Source: Cephalotrichum gorgonifer
Taxonomy: Eukaryota > Ascomycota > Sordariomycetes > Microascales > Microascaceae
Length of the DNA stretch: 64,000 bases
Assembly (NCBI GenBank): GCA_900312665.1
Contig: ONZQ02000008.1
Span: 1,116,001-1,180,000, forward strand
Direction: 5' to 3'
Shown here: piece by piece, positions 21,244-32,721 of the stretch
Position numbering within the stretch: position 1 is the first letter of the stretch
Layout of the letters: every line of letters starts with the position of its first letter
Position numbers and translations under genes: made by a program
The notes under the pieces: model-generated
Told to the model about the DNA's origin: nothing
Databases searched by the model: none
Seen by the model: the letters and a program-made list of their open reading frames with translations, nothing else

Positions 21244-24200
21244 AGAGCGACGGACAAAGCAAGGGGCAGGTACGATCCATGTCGATCGAAACGATAAGGA
21301 AAGAAGCCGGGCCTTGGCTTTCCCTTCCGTGATACCCCGTACCCCAGGACGAGACCCACTAGATAGGCTATCGCTGGCCATCGCAATGACGTTTGTTTCT
21401 CCTCTATGTATCTTAATACAACTTCATAGTATTACCCGTAGATGGCCCTCTGTCTTTTACTTCCTACTCGAACTCAATCGTAACTTGTATTTTCATGCTT
21501 GTGAGCCTCTAAGAAGGCGGGAAGCGAAGCGAGCGAGTCTCTTTCCGGAGCGGAGATGAGACGAACATGCGGTACGACACTACTCGCGTTGTCTCAGTTT
21601 ACAAGCCATGGTTTTGCGCTGTTTGCGCGTTTGCCCTTGCTGCAGCGCCTCAGCCCAGGGGGGTGGTGGGCAGAATTTCTCGTTATCGCTGCGGGCGCCC
21701 CGGGCCTCATCCGCAACTTCCCCGTTCGCCTATTACCACCCAACCGCGTATTATTATTTACTCGTGCCTCCCCGGCGGATACATTTGTCTCTTCTCCTGG
21801 ATGCCTACTACGTAATCTTGTGCCGCCCTCCCATGTGGAGATGCTTCCGTGTTTTCAGGTAGGTACAATGTATGAGTGGAGCTCCCACCGTTAGGTGGTC
21901 TTACATCATTTTCTTGACCCGTCCTCTCTAACCCACCCCCCGTATGCGCCCGTCGCCCTACTCGTATCGTATGGTGCTTTATCTGCGCGAGTAATTGTAC
22001 GCCCGCCCCCTTAATGATGTTACTCTGCCCAATGACAAAATATTGGTACGTGCCGTCGGCCGGAAGCAACGGGCGTCTCTCCCCGTAATACCCAACCGGA
22101 GTCATACCGGCGGAAAGATTGCAGGCTCTGCTGTTCCTGCGGGTTACGGAGTGGTAGCCCCCATCCCCCAGATATGCGATGTCGTGTTCGGTTCGAGGAA
22201 AAGGGGGGGGTTATCTGGCCCCCATATAGTCCGGCCGATAATAAGAAAATAATAACCGCTGTTACGACGTACGTACAAGTTTAGAATTGACACGCTGCCC
22301 TGGGCTGAGGTAGGAGGGGGCTGCCGTGCCATCATGGCCCGCATTAGCCTTAGCCCCGAACGGGACGGATAGGCTAGCGCCGCGCCGTGTGTCTCACAGA
22401 TTTTGGCATCATTACTCGTTGGGTCTTACGAGTATTAGGTTCTCTTCCTTGCTTGGGAATTGGTCCTCGGATCTTGCTTCGTGCATCTCGCGGAGATAAG
22501 CAGCCGGGAACACTTAAGGTGCTCCCGAAGAGTACTCGTACATGTAGGAAGAATTTTTTCTCCCTCCCCCTCCTGTCATGCCAAAAGCGGATGTTGAGGC
22601 AGGGTCCTGCAGGGTTGGGGTTGCCATTGTTGAAATAATATGTAATTGATATTTGCCAGAACTTACAAAGCGCTCGTCTCTCCTTCTGGTTGAGTGGCAA
22701 ACGCGGGATATCGCCACTCCGATGCGTCCCCGGCCCTCAGTTCCTTCATTCATTCATCAAAGAGTTTGCTCGTAGATACGAGCGAAACTCCATTATCACC
22801 ACCAAACGGGGGCATACCGCATGGTGTACCATTGCTTTTACCATGTTCATTCCTTTTTCGTTCCTCTCCCCCTCTCAGCGTCGTACCGAACCCCAGTTGC
22901 CTTGATGCAGGCACCCTTTTCCTTCGCCCCTCTCCTCCGACAGGATATGCGGAAAAAAAAAAACTTGCTCCAGGCAGCTGTTGGACAAGGAAGTAATAAT
23001 ATTAGCTGTCACTTTTTTTCTAGCTCTTCCACACCTCTCCACACACCATCGTCATCGTAACCTTTTCGGCCGCTCCTTAATACCACTATGACAGCCCGGG
23101 GGTTCGCGGCCGTTTTCCTCGTATGACGTTGTCCGCGAAGCGAGAAAAAAAAAAGGAAAAGAAACCCACCCGCTCGCCCCCGTTCCTTCTCCAATTTAGA
23201 GCCCGGCCCCGGAAGCTACGATAATAGGGACCGGTTGACCGGAGCCTAAATATAGCGCCACTCTTTTTGTTTTTTTCTTTCCTCTCCTTTCTTGTCTTTG
23301 GTGGAACTCCCCAATACTAACCACGGCACTCGTAGATCGTTCCGGGTTCCGGCGGGCGCTGGGGTGTGGCGCTGAATCACGATTCCCCCGCTGGCTGAGA
23401 TAAGACAATCGAGTTCCAGCGTCATTCGAGGGGTATCCCTGAGGGGTCCTGCGGGTGATCCCACATGTAAAACTAGATAGAGCTCAAAGATTCGGGGTTC
23501 TGTATTTGTGCGTGTTTACGAGCCAAGCTAGATTTGTACGCTTATCAATCATCCTATCCCGTCGTCGCCCCTGATGACATCGTGCCTGATTCCGTCACCA
23601 ATCTTTACTTCGTCGTCGTCGTTTGTCGTTGTCAGTTCATCAGTCGGTGGCGCAAAAGATACGAAGTACTTCCGCTGTCCCAACGATTACAGGCTCTGTG
23701 GCCGAGGGAAGAAAAAAAAAGCCAACAAGCTGCCTGAGCCAATCAGCGACGGCCCCCATGCTATCTTACCCAGTCCCCTCGTAGCGCGATAAGCCCAACG
23801 CCTGTCCCTTGCACAGGCCACACCGCACGGCCCCTCACCCTTATCGGGCTAGCTATACCAACAATAATATCACGGCGGGGCCGTGTACGTATCCCGCAGT
23901 GCCAAGACACCCGGCCGCTGGCCTATCCCTCGAACAACTCCGGATCCTGGCGAGGGAGGGAAGAGAGGAAAAAGCTGAGACCACCCGCTAAAATGCAAGG
24001 TGTAACACGACGTCAAGCCTGGTCTAGCGGCCCTTGGCAGCGTCCTGGGTTCCAGACCCCCCGTCTTCTCATTCCGTCCTTGCTCCACAATACTTTTTGT
24101 TATGAAGGTCCATCTTGTCTGTATTCGTACGCGTAATAATAATAATCTTCGTATTTACTACTTGAAAAATCCCACTTCCACAGTATGATGGTCATAGCAT

Positions 24201-25406
24201 CATACGGTATTCTTCAATCAAGGATTGTGGCACCGGGTTTTACCCATTAAAGAAACGACGACCAGGGTAGATTATTAAGCTTTTAGGGGGTGGATGGTGG
24301 CTTTTGCTTGGTTGATGCTCCGCGGAGCAAAGATAATGGATAGTACACACTGTAGCTACAATGACTCGTGGAGCAAGCCGAAGCGATAAGACCTGGCAGT
24401 GAAGATTGCTTGCTTTCATCAATGGATGTACTTCCATGCTTGAGGAAAGTACCTACTGATATCTCTCTATCCACCTTGCGACAAAAGCATATCAATCAGT
24501 ACATCTATACATCAGTACCTTCTAATAATCAGGGCAGTTCTCATTCTTGTAGTCCGTTCTAGATTTTTTCGAATTCCGAACCCTGCATTAATCAGACCAT
24601 TGCTCTGGGTGTCGCCAGACCAGACTCTTTCATCTTCGATCGAGTCCGTTTTTGCACACAGTCATTATTCGGCGGAGGCGACATTGAACCCCCCCTCCAA
24701 TCCAAATCAAGAGTGACGGGCACCACCGCCCACACCACACCATACTCTACTCGTAGATATAAATGGGCCCATCTATTGACTCTTAAGTAATGGAAAACAG
24801 GGTAGCGCGGTAGCTTGTGGAGTACATCGAGACCAATACAAGGTACTTCCCTGCGCCAAGTCGAGGTACCTTCCATTTCCCTGGCTTGCGGTCGCCGGCG
24901 CCCCACCACACCCACCACGCCTCTGCGACCTGGCTCTTGCCTCCGACCTTGGGTACACACCCCATCCACTCTTTCCCATTGACCACTCCTCAGTCCCTCC
25001 ATTCCCTGTTCGTCCCCGTCCCTGCTTCTGAACCACCATCGCTACTCTCCTCAAGACTTTTCCTCCGTCCTCGGCTTTTTCCAATCCCAGGAACACGACT
25101 CCAGACTACACACCCCATAAGCTCCGAATTTTCCCTTTTTCTTTACCATTCTTGTTTCTCTTTTTTTCTCTTATACCTCAAGCGGCCCTCACTTCCGAAC
25201 TATTCCAACGCACCAGCGACTTTTAATACATCCCACACACATCGGTGCGTTCGACCGATTTCGAAATCGCAGAGATGAGCCCTTGAATTCCCCATCTACG
25301 AGCGGACCAACCCCCGCCTTCACGCCGGCTGTCCCGCAAGCCCTCGAATAACCCCCTCGATCGAAACGAGAATATCATGTCTTGAAACCCCCTCCAAATA
25401 GCTGGT

Positions 25407-28400
25407 ATGGACCCTCATAACCCACCGAAGCTATCTCCTCTCCAAACGGACACCACCACCTCCCGCCGTCCACCATCCCCGTCGACCCTCCCGCCATACT
25501 CGATGCAGCCGTCGCGGACAGCTTCCAGCACTCCGGTGTCTTCCCCCGGCCTCTTCTCAAGCACGCGGTCGAATACGCCTCAAAACCGTTCCGGCTCCGA
25601 GGCGAGTACCCCGCTGGCTGAGAAGTCAGGCCCGTTTCTCCATCCCCTGCAGCACCAAGTGCGAGAGTAAGTCACGATCCCCCTTCCCCCAAAACATTAA
25701 AGCACCTGCCGACTACCCCGGCCTCCTCCCCTCTCACCGCATTTACGTGTTCGTGCATCTTTGGGTGCATGTGCGCCCGCCCGCCTATGGCCGCGCGTGT
25801 TACTGCCCAAGAAAATTATCGTGAAGCGGGGTCCAGTCACAGGGAACCATCGTGGGGCGTCGGGTGCAAGGATTGGGCCAATGGCGAGCTGACCGACATC
25901 GCTCCAGGACACACAAGGCACTAATCGACTCGGACATCACCACCGGCCGGAAACGAATTAATCAATATGTCGTCCTCGAAGAAATCGGTCGTGGCATGCA
26001 CGGCAAGGTCAAGTTGGCACGAGATACTCACACCGGCGAGAATGTCGCCATCAAGATCATACCAAGATTCTCTAAGAAGCGACGTCTTGGAAAGGTCACC
26101 GCCATGCCGCAGCAGGATAAGACGAAGAAGGAGATTGCCATCCTGAAGAAGATACGCCACCCCAACGTCGTCGCCCTCCTCGAGATCATCGACGACCCGG
26201 TCCTCCAGAAGATATATATGGTGCTCGAGCACGTGGAGCTAGGGGAGGTCGTCTGGAGGAAGAAGGGTCTACCATATATCTGTCAGTACGAGAGGCACCG
26301 TATCGAACGCGAGACGCGCGGCGAGCCCTTGTCGCCCGAGGAGCAGCAATACAGCGAGATTCTGGAGCGTCGTCAGAGGTTGAAGGAACTCAAGCGGGCC
26401 AAGATGTCACTGGCCTTTGCGGGCTCGCACGACTTTTGGAGTATCGAACACGGCGCTGGCGACGACAGTAGCGCCGGGTCGCAGTCTCGTGTTCCTTCGC
26501 AGTGTGACCTTGCCATGGTCGATAGGATCGGCACGTCGATGCCAAACTCGTTGCAGGCGTCCCGGGCGACGTCTCGCGCTCCCTCCCGAACCCACTCCGC
26601 CAAGTCCCTAGGCCATGCCGCCTTGTCGGACGCCGAGGACGCTGAGGACGAGCAGCTGTCCCGTTGGGAATCGGCAGATGATGCCGACGTTCTAGGCTCG
26701 ACCCCCGCCTCGCTTAGCATGCCCGACGGGGCCACCTATGGCCCTTACGTGAACGACGGGTTCACATCCGTCCCCCGGCGGCCGAGTATGGCCGACTCTA
26801 TCATTTCTCACATGTCCTCAGTCGACTTTAACCCCCAACCACACGATCCATTTGTCGACGACTTTTCCTACGTCCCCTGCTTCACGGTAGACCAGGCGCG
26901 TACCACCTTCCGAGACACCGTCCTCGGACTGGAGTACTTGCACTACCAAGGTGTTGTGCACCGCGACATAAAGCCGGCCAACTTACTCTGCACCAAGGAC
27001 CACCGCGTCAAGATCTCCGACTTTGGCGTGTCCTACTTCGGGCGCCCCATACGCGACGGCGAACCAGACGATACCGTGCCCGAGTCGGAGGCTAAGGATT
27101 TCGACGACGACCTCGAGCTGGCCAAGACCGTCGGGACGCCCGCCTTCTTCGCGCCCGAGCTGTGCTACACCGACCCGGACCAGAAGGTCCAGCCCAAGGT
27201 TTCGAAACAAATCGATGTGTGGTCCCTCGGTGTCACACTATACTGTCTGATTTACGCGCGAATCCCCTTCCTCGCCGAAGACGAATTCCAAATGTTTAGG
27301 AAAATCGCAAACGACCCCGTATACATCCCCCGGCGGCGCCTCCGGCCCGTCGACCCTTCCACATCTCCGAGCGGCACATCACTATATAAGAGGAAGAACA
27401 GCGACCCATACCGAGACGACAATGAACTTCTGTACGAAGAAGTTGACGACGGACTGGCGGATCTTCTGAGTCGAATGCTCACAAAAGACCCTGAGAAGCG
27501 TATCAGGGTTCGCGAGATTAAGCGCCATCCCTGGGTGGTTGAGGGAATCCCTGATCTGGACCGATGGCTCAGCGACACGGACCCAGCAAGACCATCCCGG
27601 GGCAGGAAGATCGAGGTTGACGAGAGGGAGATGTCTGACGCTGTTGTCCCCCTCACATTGATGGAGCGCGCGAAGTCTACTATTCGGAAGGTGGTAGGCA
27701 AGGTTATCCACCCGCTCGTCGAACGTGGCGACAGTCGGTCCGCCCGTCGAAGGGCCACCAGCAGTGTCACCAGCGTCTCTACCGATGCGCTAAGTACCGC
27801 TCCCCAGACGCCCCAGGCGAGGGAGGGTGGTCGACGTTTCGACTCTACGACATCGGTTGGCGAAACCGCCCAGGCAAAGCCAGCTGGTACAGGTAGTCTG
27901 CCGGTGACCCCCCGGGACAACCAACCGCCCTATGACCCTTTGGCTACAGTGCTAGGGCCCAGCGGGTCTCACCATCTCCCCACCGAGATCTCCCCTCGAC
28001 GTGTCGCATCTCCCGGTCCCCCCGCTCCTCGCCTGTCGGCGACTCCTCCTCCGCCGGCTTACCGCCCCCACAGACACGCACACACGAAGTCCATAGACCC
28101 TTCTTACCTATCAACTATCCCCGACAACACCACGTCGTCTGACGCCGAGCTCGAAAAGCTGCCGCGGCCTGCGAAAACGGCGAGCTGGCGCTATTGGGAT
28201 GGCCCCTATCGGGCACGGTCAGTTGACGGCCTCCATGCAGGGGGACCGGCAAAACGCGATGCCGAGTCACTTTTGACGAAGCACCTCAAAGCAGACGCTC
28301 GTCCCCCGCTGTCGTCACCGCTTCTGTCGTCTACAGATGTCGACGGGCATCAGGCCTCTCCTAATGCGAACAAGAGGCGAAGCATGATAGAAGGGACTAT

Positions 28401-29193
28401 TCGCCCCCCGCCGACGCGGCGGTCGTCGTCGACGGCTAACAGGCGCTCGCTCGACGGCTACAGGCAGGAATCGCCCATGCGAGCAGAGCAGCCTCAAACC
28501 GCCGAGCCAATCCAGTTCCCCACCGAGTTCACTGAGCCGAAGACAGCGGCGGACACCGAGTCCCCCTCGGGCGGCTCACCACAAGAGGCATACTCGATGC
28601 CGGCACAGGATCACACGGCATCGATCACGACCGCATCCTCGAGGTCGGCGTCTATGGATACCGTCGAGTCACCCATAACCACGCCGGGCGACCGGTTGAG
28701 CCCGGTCACATCGTGCAAGACCAGCTCGGCGAACATGGACCACATGCTCTCCTTCCAGTCAGACCCGTCGCTGCCGGCGCTTCTTAGTGGGGCCAGCTCT
28801 GTGTCTGCGGATCTCGAGGGCGAGCTTCTGTGCCGTCCTGGGGTCGTAAACACGAAACCCCCCCTGCTGGAGACGACGGACTCTGTGACGCCGCCAGCGG
28901 CCGAGAAGGAGCCCGTCAGCGGATTCCCACTGGAGGTGACGCTGGCGCCGTCTCAGTCTGCGGACAGTGGGATCATCAAGGTACCGGTGGCGCCGCGCGA
29001 TGCGGAGCCGCACAAGTCCGGCGCGCGGGACGGGTGCGACGACTCGGAGAGCGATAGCGAGGACGAGGGGCTTACGATGATGACGAACCGGCGGAGGTCG
29101 GCTGTGCCGGGGCCCGTTAAGGGCGGACTCACGACCAGGCGGCGAGACACGAATGCGAGTGTCGATAGCGCGGATACGGCGAAGAAGGCTTAG
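25407..29193 (+). CDS. CaMKK/Ssp1-Sak1 family serine/threonine kinase (SNF1/AMPK-activating type)
   Basis: Two exons, 25407-25666 and 25908-29193 (donor GTAAGT, acceptor CAG), join in phase to 1181 residues; the junction reads VRETHKALIDSD as in homologues. The kinase domain spans about residues 106-630. It has the glycine loop EEIGRGMHGKVKLAR, VAIK with Lys136, HRDIKPANL with Asp440, DFGVSYFG with Asp458, and GTPAFFAPELCY. A Ser-rich insert of about 200 residues (211-410) separates the kinase lobes, and a long disordered tail with many S/T-P sites follows. This architecture is that of fungal Ssp1 and Sak1/Tos3, upstream activators of SNF1/AMPK-type kinases in stress, cell-size and carbon control. 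The family is firm; the exact paralogue is inferred. The first exon has no domain, but splice phase and conserved junction support it. It is preceded by the long gene-free stretch. Confidence 0.93.
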
Positions 29194-29966
29194 AGGCGAG
29201 CTATATGAAGGAGAGAGCATAAAGCGGACACGACGGGGTGGGTTCCTTGATTTCTTGCATGGATGGATATACACTACATACGATATACGCCTGCCCTCTG
29301 ATAGAGGGGGGCCTTTTTTCACGAATTGGGAACTGGGGGGAGGGAAAGGGAAGGGATGGGATGGAATGGAGTAGGTAGGATGGAATTCTCCCCGGGTTTT
29401 GGGAAATGAGCGGGAAATGAAATGAGGAAACAAAGTTTGCATGTACATTGATTGGATGGGAACGGATTGGACTGGACTGGAACGGATTCGCATAGTGTGG
29501 AAGAAGGAAGTAGACGGGAAGGGAGAACTACATAGGAAGGGGGTGGGTAGAGAAGCTAGGGTGTAGCTTGAGGAGGAGGGAGAGAATTGTAGGACATGAA
29601 GATACGGCGGGATAGAATGGAACGGGATGAGATGAATACATTAATATTCAAGGACATTTATTGCTGGTGGCTTCATATGTGAGATGTGAGTTGTGAGCTG
29701 CTGATGTTGTGGATGTCGCTTGTCTCTTTCGTGACATGTTTGTGGTAGGGCAGAGGCGGTGGTGTCTGTGGTCTGGTTGTCGTTGCGCCGTTCCCCGTTC
29801 TCCATTGTTTGACCCCGTGGTGGGCTGGCTGGCTTGCCTCTGTACGTCCCTCCGCATGAATATCGTACAATACTCGTTTCTAACAAGAGTGTAATAGCTT
29901 GCCAGACATAATTCCCCCCCGTTCCACCCCCGCTCTCCGCCCCAATCAATACCCAACGCCAAATCC
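29194..29966. other. Convergent 3' intergenic region
   Basis: No gene is seen between the kinase stop codon and the end of the enoyl-CoA hydratase gene. The sequence is purine-rich with GGGATGGGATGGAATGG-like iterations near 29345-29390 and two GGAACGGATT copies near 29459-29489. Confidence 0.5.
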
Positions 29967-30767
29967 CTACAACTTCGCCAGCGCCTTCTTCTCCGTCGCC
30001 CCGTCCTCCTCCTCCCGCGCCATATTCCCCTTCTCCCTCGCCTCCTCGACCTCGAAGCCCTCGTCGCTCAGGAACCCCCACGTCTCCCTGTACATCTCGA
30101 CCTTCAGCAGTCCCCAGACCCCACCCGCCGCCTTCCCCAGCAGCTTCCTCTCCTCCACGAGCGCCAGCGCCTCCTGCAGCCCGCCCACGGCGTCCACTAT
30201 ACCGGCCTCCCTCGCCTGCTCGGCCGGGAACCTCCTCCCCTCCAGCACCAGGCTCCTGTACGTCGCGGGCGGGAGCTTCTCCCTGAAGACGGAGCTCATG
30301 GGGGCCTTGAGGAGCGCGCCGAAGTCGACCTCGTTCAGGCACGCGAAGCCCCTCGCGGGGTTCATGACGCGGTAGTCGTGGAACATGGCGAGCATGAGGC
30401 CCGCGGCGAAGGCGTGGCCGTTCACGAGGGCGACGGTCGGCATAGGGTAGGAGAGGAGCTTGCGGAAGAGGGGGTAGAGGGCGGAGGTCCAGAAGTGGGG
30501 CGCGTTGGAGGTTACGTGGGAGAGGTCGAGGCCGTTGGAGAAGAATTTGGGGAGGGAGGAGGTGGTGACGAGGACGCCGGGCGGTTGGGTGTGTTGGAGG
30601 GTGGTGAGGGCTTTGAGGAGGGCGGCGCAGAAGGGGGTGGTGAGGCGGTTGTCGGGAGGGGAGGAGATGGTCAGGAGGTAGATTTTGGGGGAGGGGGTGG
30701 TGAGGGTTATGGTGCCGCCTGGGTGGGCGTCGATGGGCTCGATGGGGATGGTGAAGAGGGTTGTCAT
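29967..30767 (-). CDS. Peroxisomal enoyl-CoA hydratase/isomerase family protein (PTS1 tail AKL)
   Basis: A single exon encodes 266 residues of the crotonase fold. The first oxyanion-hole segment is KFFSNGLDLSHV and the second is NGHAFAAGLMLAMFHDYRVM. That pattern resembles plant and fungal delta3,delta2-enoyl-CoA isomerases more than classical hydratases, because the second segment has Ala/Leu where hydratases carry the catalytic Glu. The protein ends in A-K-L, a good type 1 peroxisomal targeting signal, so it probably acts in peroxisomal beta-oxidation of unsaturated acyl-CoAs. Another member of the superfamily, such as a carnitinyl-CoA dehydratase-like enzyme, is possible. The N-terminus MTTLFTIPIEP is reasonable and no earlier in-frame start is needed. 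A longer ORF in another frame over the same DNA is a shadow. Confidence 0.88.
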   Translation of the reverse strand: MTTLFTIPIEPIDAHPGGTITLTTPSPKIYLLTISSPPDNRLTTPFCAALLKALTTLQHTQPPGVLVTTSSLPKFFSNGLDLSHVTSNAPHFWTSALYPLFRKLLSYPMPTVALVNGHAFAAGLMLAMFHDYRVMNPARGFACLNEVDFGALLKAPMSSVFREKLPPATYRSLVLEGRRFPAEQAREAGIVDAVGGLQEALALVEERKLLGKAAGGVWGLLKVEMYRETWGFLSDEGFEVEEAREKGNMAREEEDGATEKKALAKL

Positions 30768-31416
30768 TGTGGCGGATTCGCGCGTTGCTGGTTTCGTGTT
30801 TTGCGGTTTCGGGTCGCGAGGGTTTCAGGCTTTGTGGTTCTGCGGTTTGGGGGGTTTCTTTGCGGGCGCTGAGTGTAAGGAGTCGATTGTACAAGTAGAT
30901 GAGAGGAAGGGCCGGAGGACTGGGAGTTAAAGTACGGGGAAGGTGGGAGAGCTGAACCGAGGGACGAACGCTTGTGATGGCTGCCGGTGACGTCTCGGTT
31001 CTCTCTCGCCTAGTCGGGAGGTATCCCTCGGCATCACCGTGCACCACCAAACAAACACATAGAAACTGCGGATAAGTTGGGGATAAGACGTTGGAACCTC
31101 CGACTGTCTATGATTTTGCTATCTCCATTTTTTTTTTGGAAGCCCCTGCCTTTATTCCCAGCTCTCGAGGTTTTGTCACTCATCCTCCTTAGACAAGGAA
31201 GGAAGAAGTCCCATTATCACATGCTATTTACGGCGCATGCAGGCTAGTCAGTAAGAGGTAAGAGGTGCAGGGGTACAAGGTACCCACCACCCGGCACCCA
31301 GCGCCTGTGCTTTCATACTGCCCCACCCCCGCGCTTATCATCAGCACCCAAGTTTAACAATGCCGGGGCTTATACCATGCCCGTACTATATGCGGAGTAC
31401 TACGCCCGTGTTAGTC

Positions 31417-31449
31417 AAAGAAGGCCAAAAGAAGGCCAAAAGAAGGCCA
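31417..31449. repeat. Three tandem copies of AAAGAAGGCCA
   Basis: The 11-mer occurs three times without spacer or mismatch. It lies 170-200 nt upstream of a TATA box. Perfect identity suggests recent slippage. Confidence 0.85.
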
Positions 31450-31622
31450 AACGTTTCAAATTCCCCTTTCAGTTGAGCATGCGGATTTCTGGTTTAGGTG
31501 AAGGAGGGGCGGATGCGCAGCTGGGAAATGAATGGCAAAATCACTTTGTTCCTCATTGAAAGAGAATCACTCTCCTAGTTTAAGAGGGCGCTACGGCCCC
31601 TCGAGGTTGAGCCTCAGTCATG

Positions 31623-31630
31623 TATAAAAG
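31623..31630 (+). promoter_or_regulatory. TATA box (TATAAAAG)
   Basis: A canonical TATAAAAG lies about 360 nt upstream of the small Cys-rich ORF at 31994 and is followed by a CAA-rich leader-like stretch. This makes a transcription unit on the plus strand plausible. Confidence 0.4.
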
Positions 31631-31993
31631 CCTTCGGGCGGACCTCGAACTACGAGTATCGAGAGAATTTTTAGCAGGAACCACCCAGTCGCCCCTCCTT
31701 GAACGAAAATTCTCTCTACAGCCAAGTCAAGAGACAACGAGAAGCCACAATAAGTCACAAGAAACCTGCGATACCATCAGCACACACGACCCGACACAGT
31801 TGTAAAGCCCACAACCACATCTGTGCTTAGCTCTCTAGGATTCAACCAGACGGAGAGATAGGTGAGGTTAGTCTTCTATTCCGGAACGTACACGTATGCG
31901 CGAAGTAGACACTGGCCATCTTGAATAGCCAAACCCCTACATCCAGCAGCAAGGTGTTCTCATATCCACATCGTCCCTGACCCTAGTTTCAGG

Positions 31994-32377
31994 TTGGTCC
32001 AGATAGGCACGGTCACACCAGCAGGGATAGCAATAATGGGGGTCCTAGTGCCAGGGGATTGTATATGTATCCGTATACGGTTTGCGGGGTGTTCATTGGG
32101 GAGTGGCGAGAAGCACATAATAAACATGGAGACCTGTGGTAAAAGGGGATACGCGTGTGCTACAACCGACGGTGTTGAACCGAATGAACGCTCCGGTGAC
32201 TGCCCCGACTGCGAATATGAGAAGGAACAAGCAATAAGGCGGGAGGAAAGAAGGAAAGTGATCGAAGAGAACTTGAGGAAGATAGGGATGGTACAGGCGG
32301 CCGATGGCGATTGCCCGGTCCGCGAACCGGAGGAGGACGAAGAAGGAAGGCCTAAGAAAAAAAAGGAAGCCCAATAA
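31994..32377 (+). CDS. Hypothetical small Cys-rich protein (127 aa), possibly incomplete at the 5' end
   Basis: The ORF encodes 127 residues. The second half looks like real protein. It has CGKRGYACATTDG and SGDCPDCEYEKE (a C-x2-C pair). Next comes a strongly helical charged stretch (EQAIRREERRKVIEENLRK) and a Lys-rich end. This resembles the small Cys/His fungal proteins that end in CPDC plus a charged helix, a family of unknown function; I recall the pattern but cannot check it. The first 30-40 residues look less natural, so the true start may be further inside (for example the Met in INMETCGKRG) or in an unseen upstream exon. A TATA box at 31623 supports transcription. It could also be chance coding. 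Confidence 0.45.
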   Translation: MVQIGTVTPAGIAIMGVLVPGDCICIRIRFAGCSLGSGEKHIINMETCGKRGYACATTDGVEPNERSGDCPDCEYEKEQAIRREERRKVIEENLRKIGMVQAADGDCPVREPEEDEEGRPKKKKEAQ

Positions 32378-32721
32378 CACCGAGGCAAGCGATGACACAG
32401 AGGTAACTTTCAACCCAAATAGAAGAGATATGGATTAGGAGACGTGCTTAGTATTGTATATATGTAAATAAGGAGAATATGGCTTAGCAGTCGTGTGGAC
32501 GTCATCAGTAGCTGACTGTGATCTGTAACTCTTTATGGCCGTCTTGAAATCTCACCTCTCAGAGTGAAGATCTATATCGTTTCAGTTCGGCTTAGCCCAG
32601 CCCGGCCAAACCCGGCGGGAGTCTTCAAGTCTTCCCGACACGCCATGGTTATCTGTCTGTCGTTTGACTCCCATGGCCCGTTTGGTCCCAGGAGACTAAA
32701 AGACAAAAAGTTGTTATAATC

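Larger units (their letters stand above)
11893..25406. other. 13.5-kb stretch without a supportable protein-coding gene
   Basis: On both strands I find only short ORFs (under about 160 codons), without recognisable domains or plausible splice chains. Base composition is balanced, not the AT-rich pattern of RIP-mutated repeats, and I see no transposon reading frame or terminal repeats. It contains many G or C runs, polypurine/polypyrimidine tracts, and a recurring word TACTCGTA/TACGAGTA with relatives TACGGAGTA and TACAAGTA. The final 600-700 bp, with TATAAAT near 24757 and a CT-rich tract at about 24980-25200, probably form the promoter and leader of the kinase gene. Unrecognised small secreted proteins or noncoding RNAs cannot be excluded. 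Confidence 0.6.
30768..31993. other. Intergenic region with hydratase promoter and possible small-gene promoter
   Basis: No gene is supported. It contains an 11-nt triplication at 31417-31449 and a TATAAAAG box at 31623-31630. The CAA-rich, ATG-poor stretch at about 31690-31800 after the TATA box looks like a fungal 5' leader. Confidence 0.45.

Noticed and set aside
24013..24063. tRNA-like sequence with A-box-like TGGTCTAGCGG and B-box-like GGTTCCAGACC
   Set aside because: Only about 17 nt separate the two boxes, too short for an anticodon arm, and no acceptor stem forms. At most it is a decayed fragment.
24817..25278. 153-codon ORF upstream of the kinase gene
   Set aside because: It is rich in Pro/Ser/Leu because it reads a CT-rich tract, typical of a fungal leader or promoter. 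It could act as an upstream ORF but I cannot support that.
25852..25907. Kinase start at 25852 (MGRRVQGLGQ)
   Set aside because: This segment is intron; the upstream exon ending VRE joins at 25908 to give the conserved VRETHKALIDSD.
29641..31050. 469-codon minus-strand ORF overlapping the enoyl-CoA hydratase gene
   Set aside because: It is another frame of the same DNA, giving Pro/Arg/His-rich nonsense; the crotonase-fold frame (29967-30767) has clear motifs.
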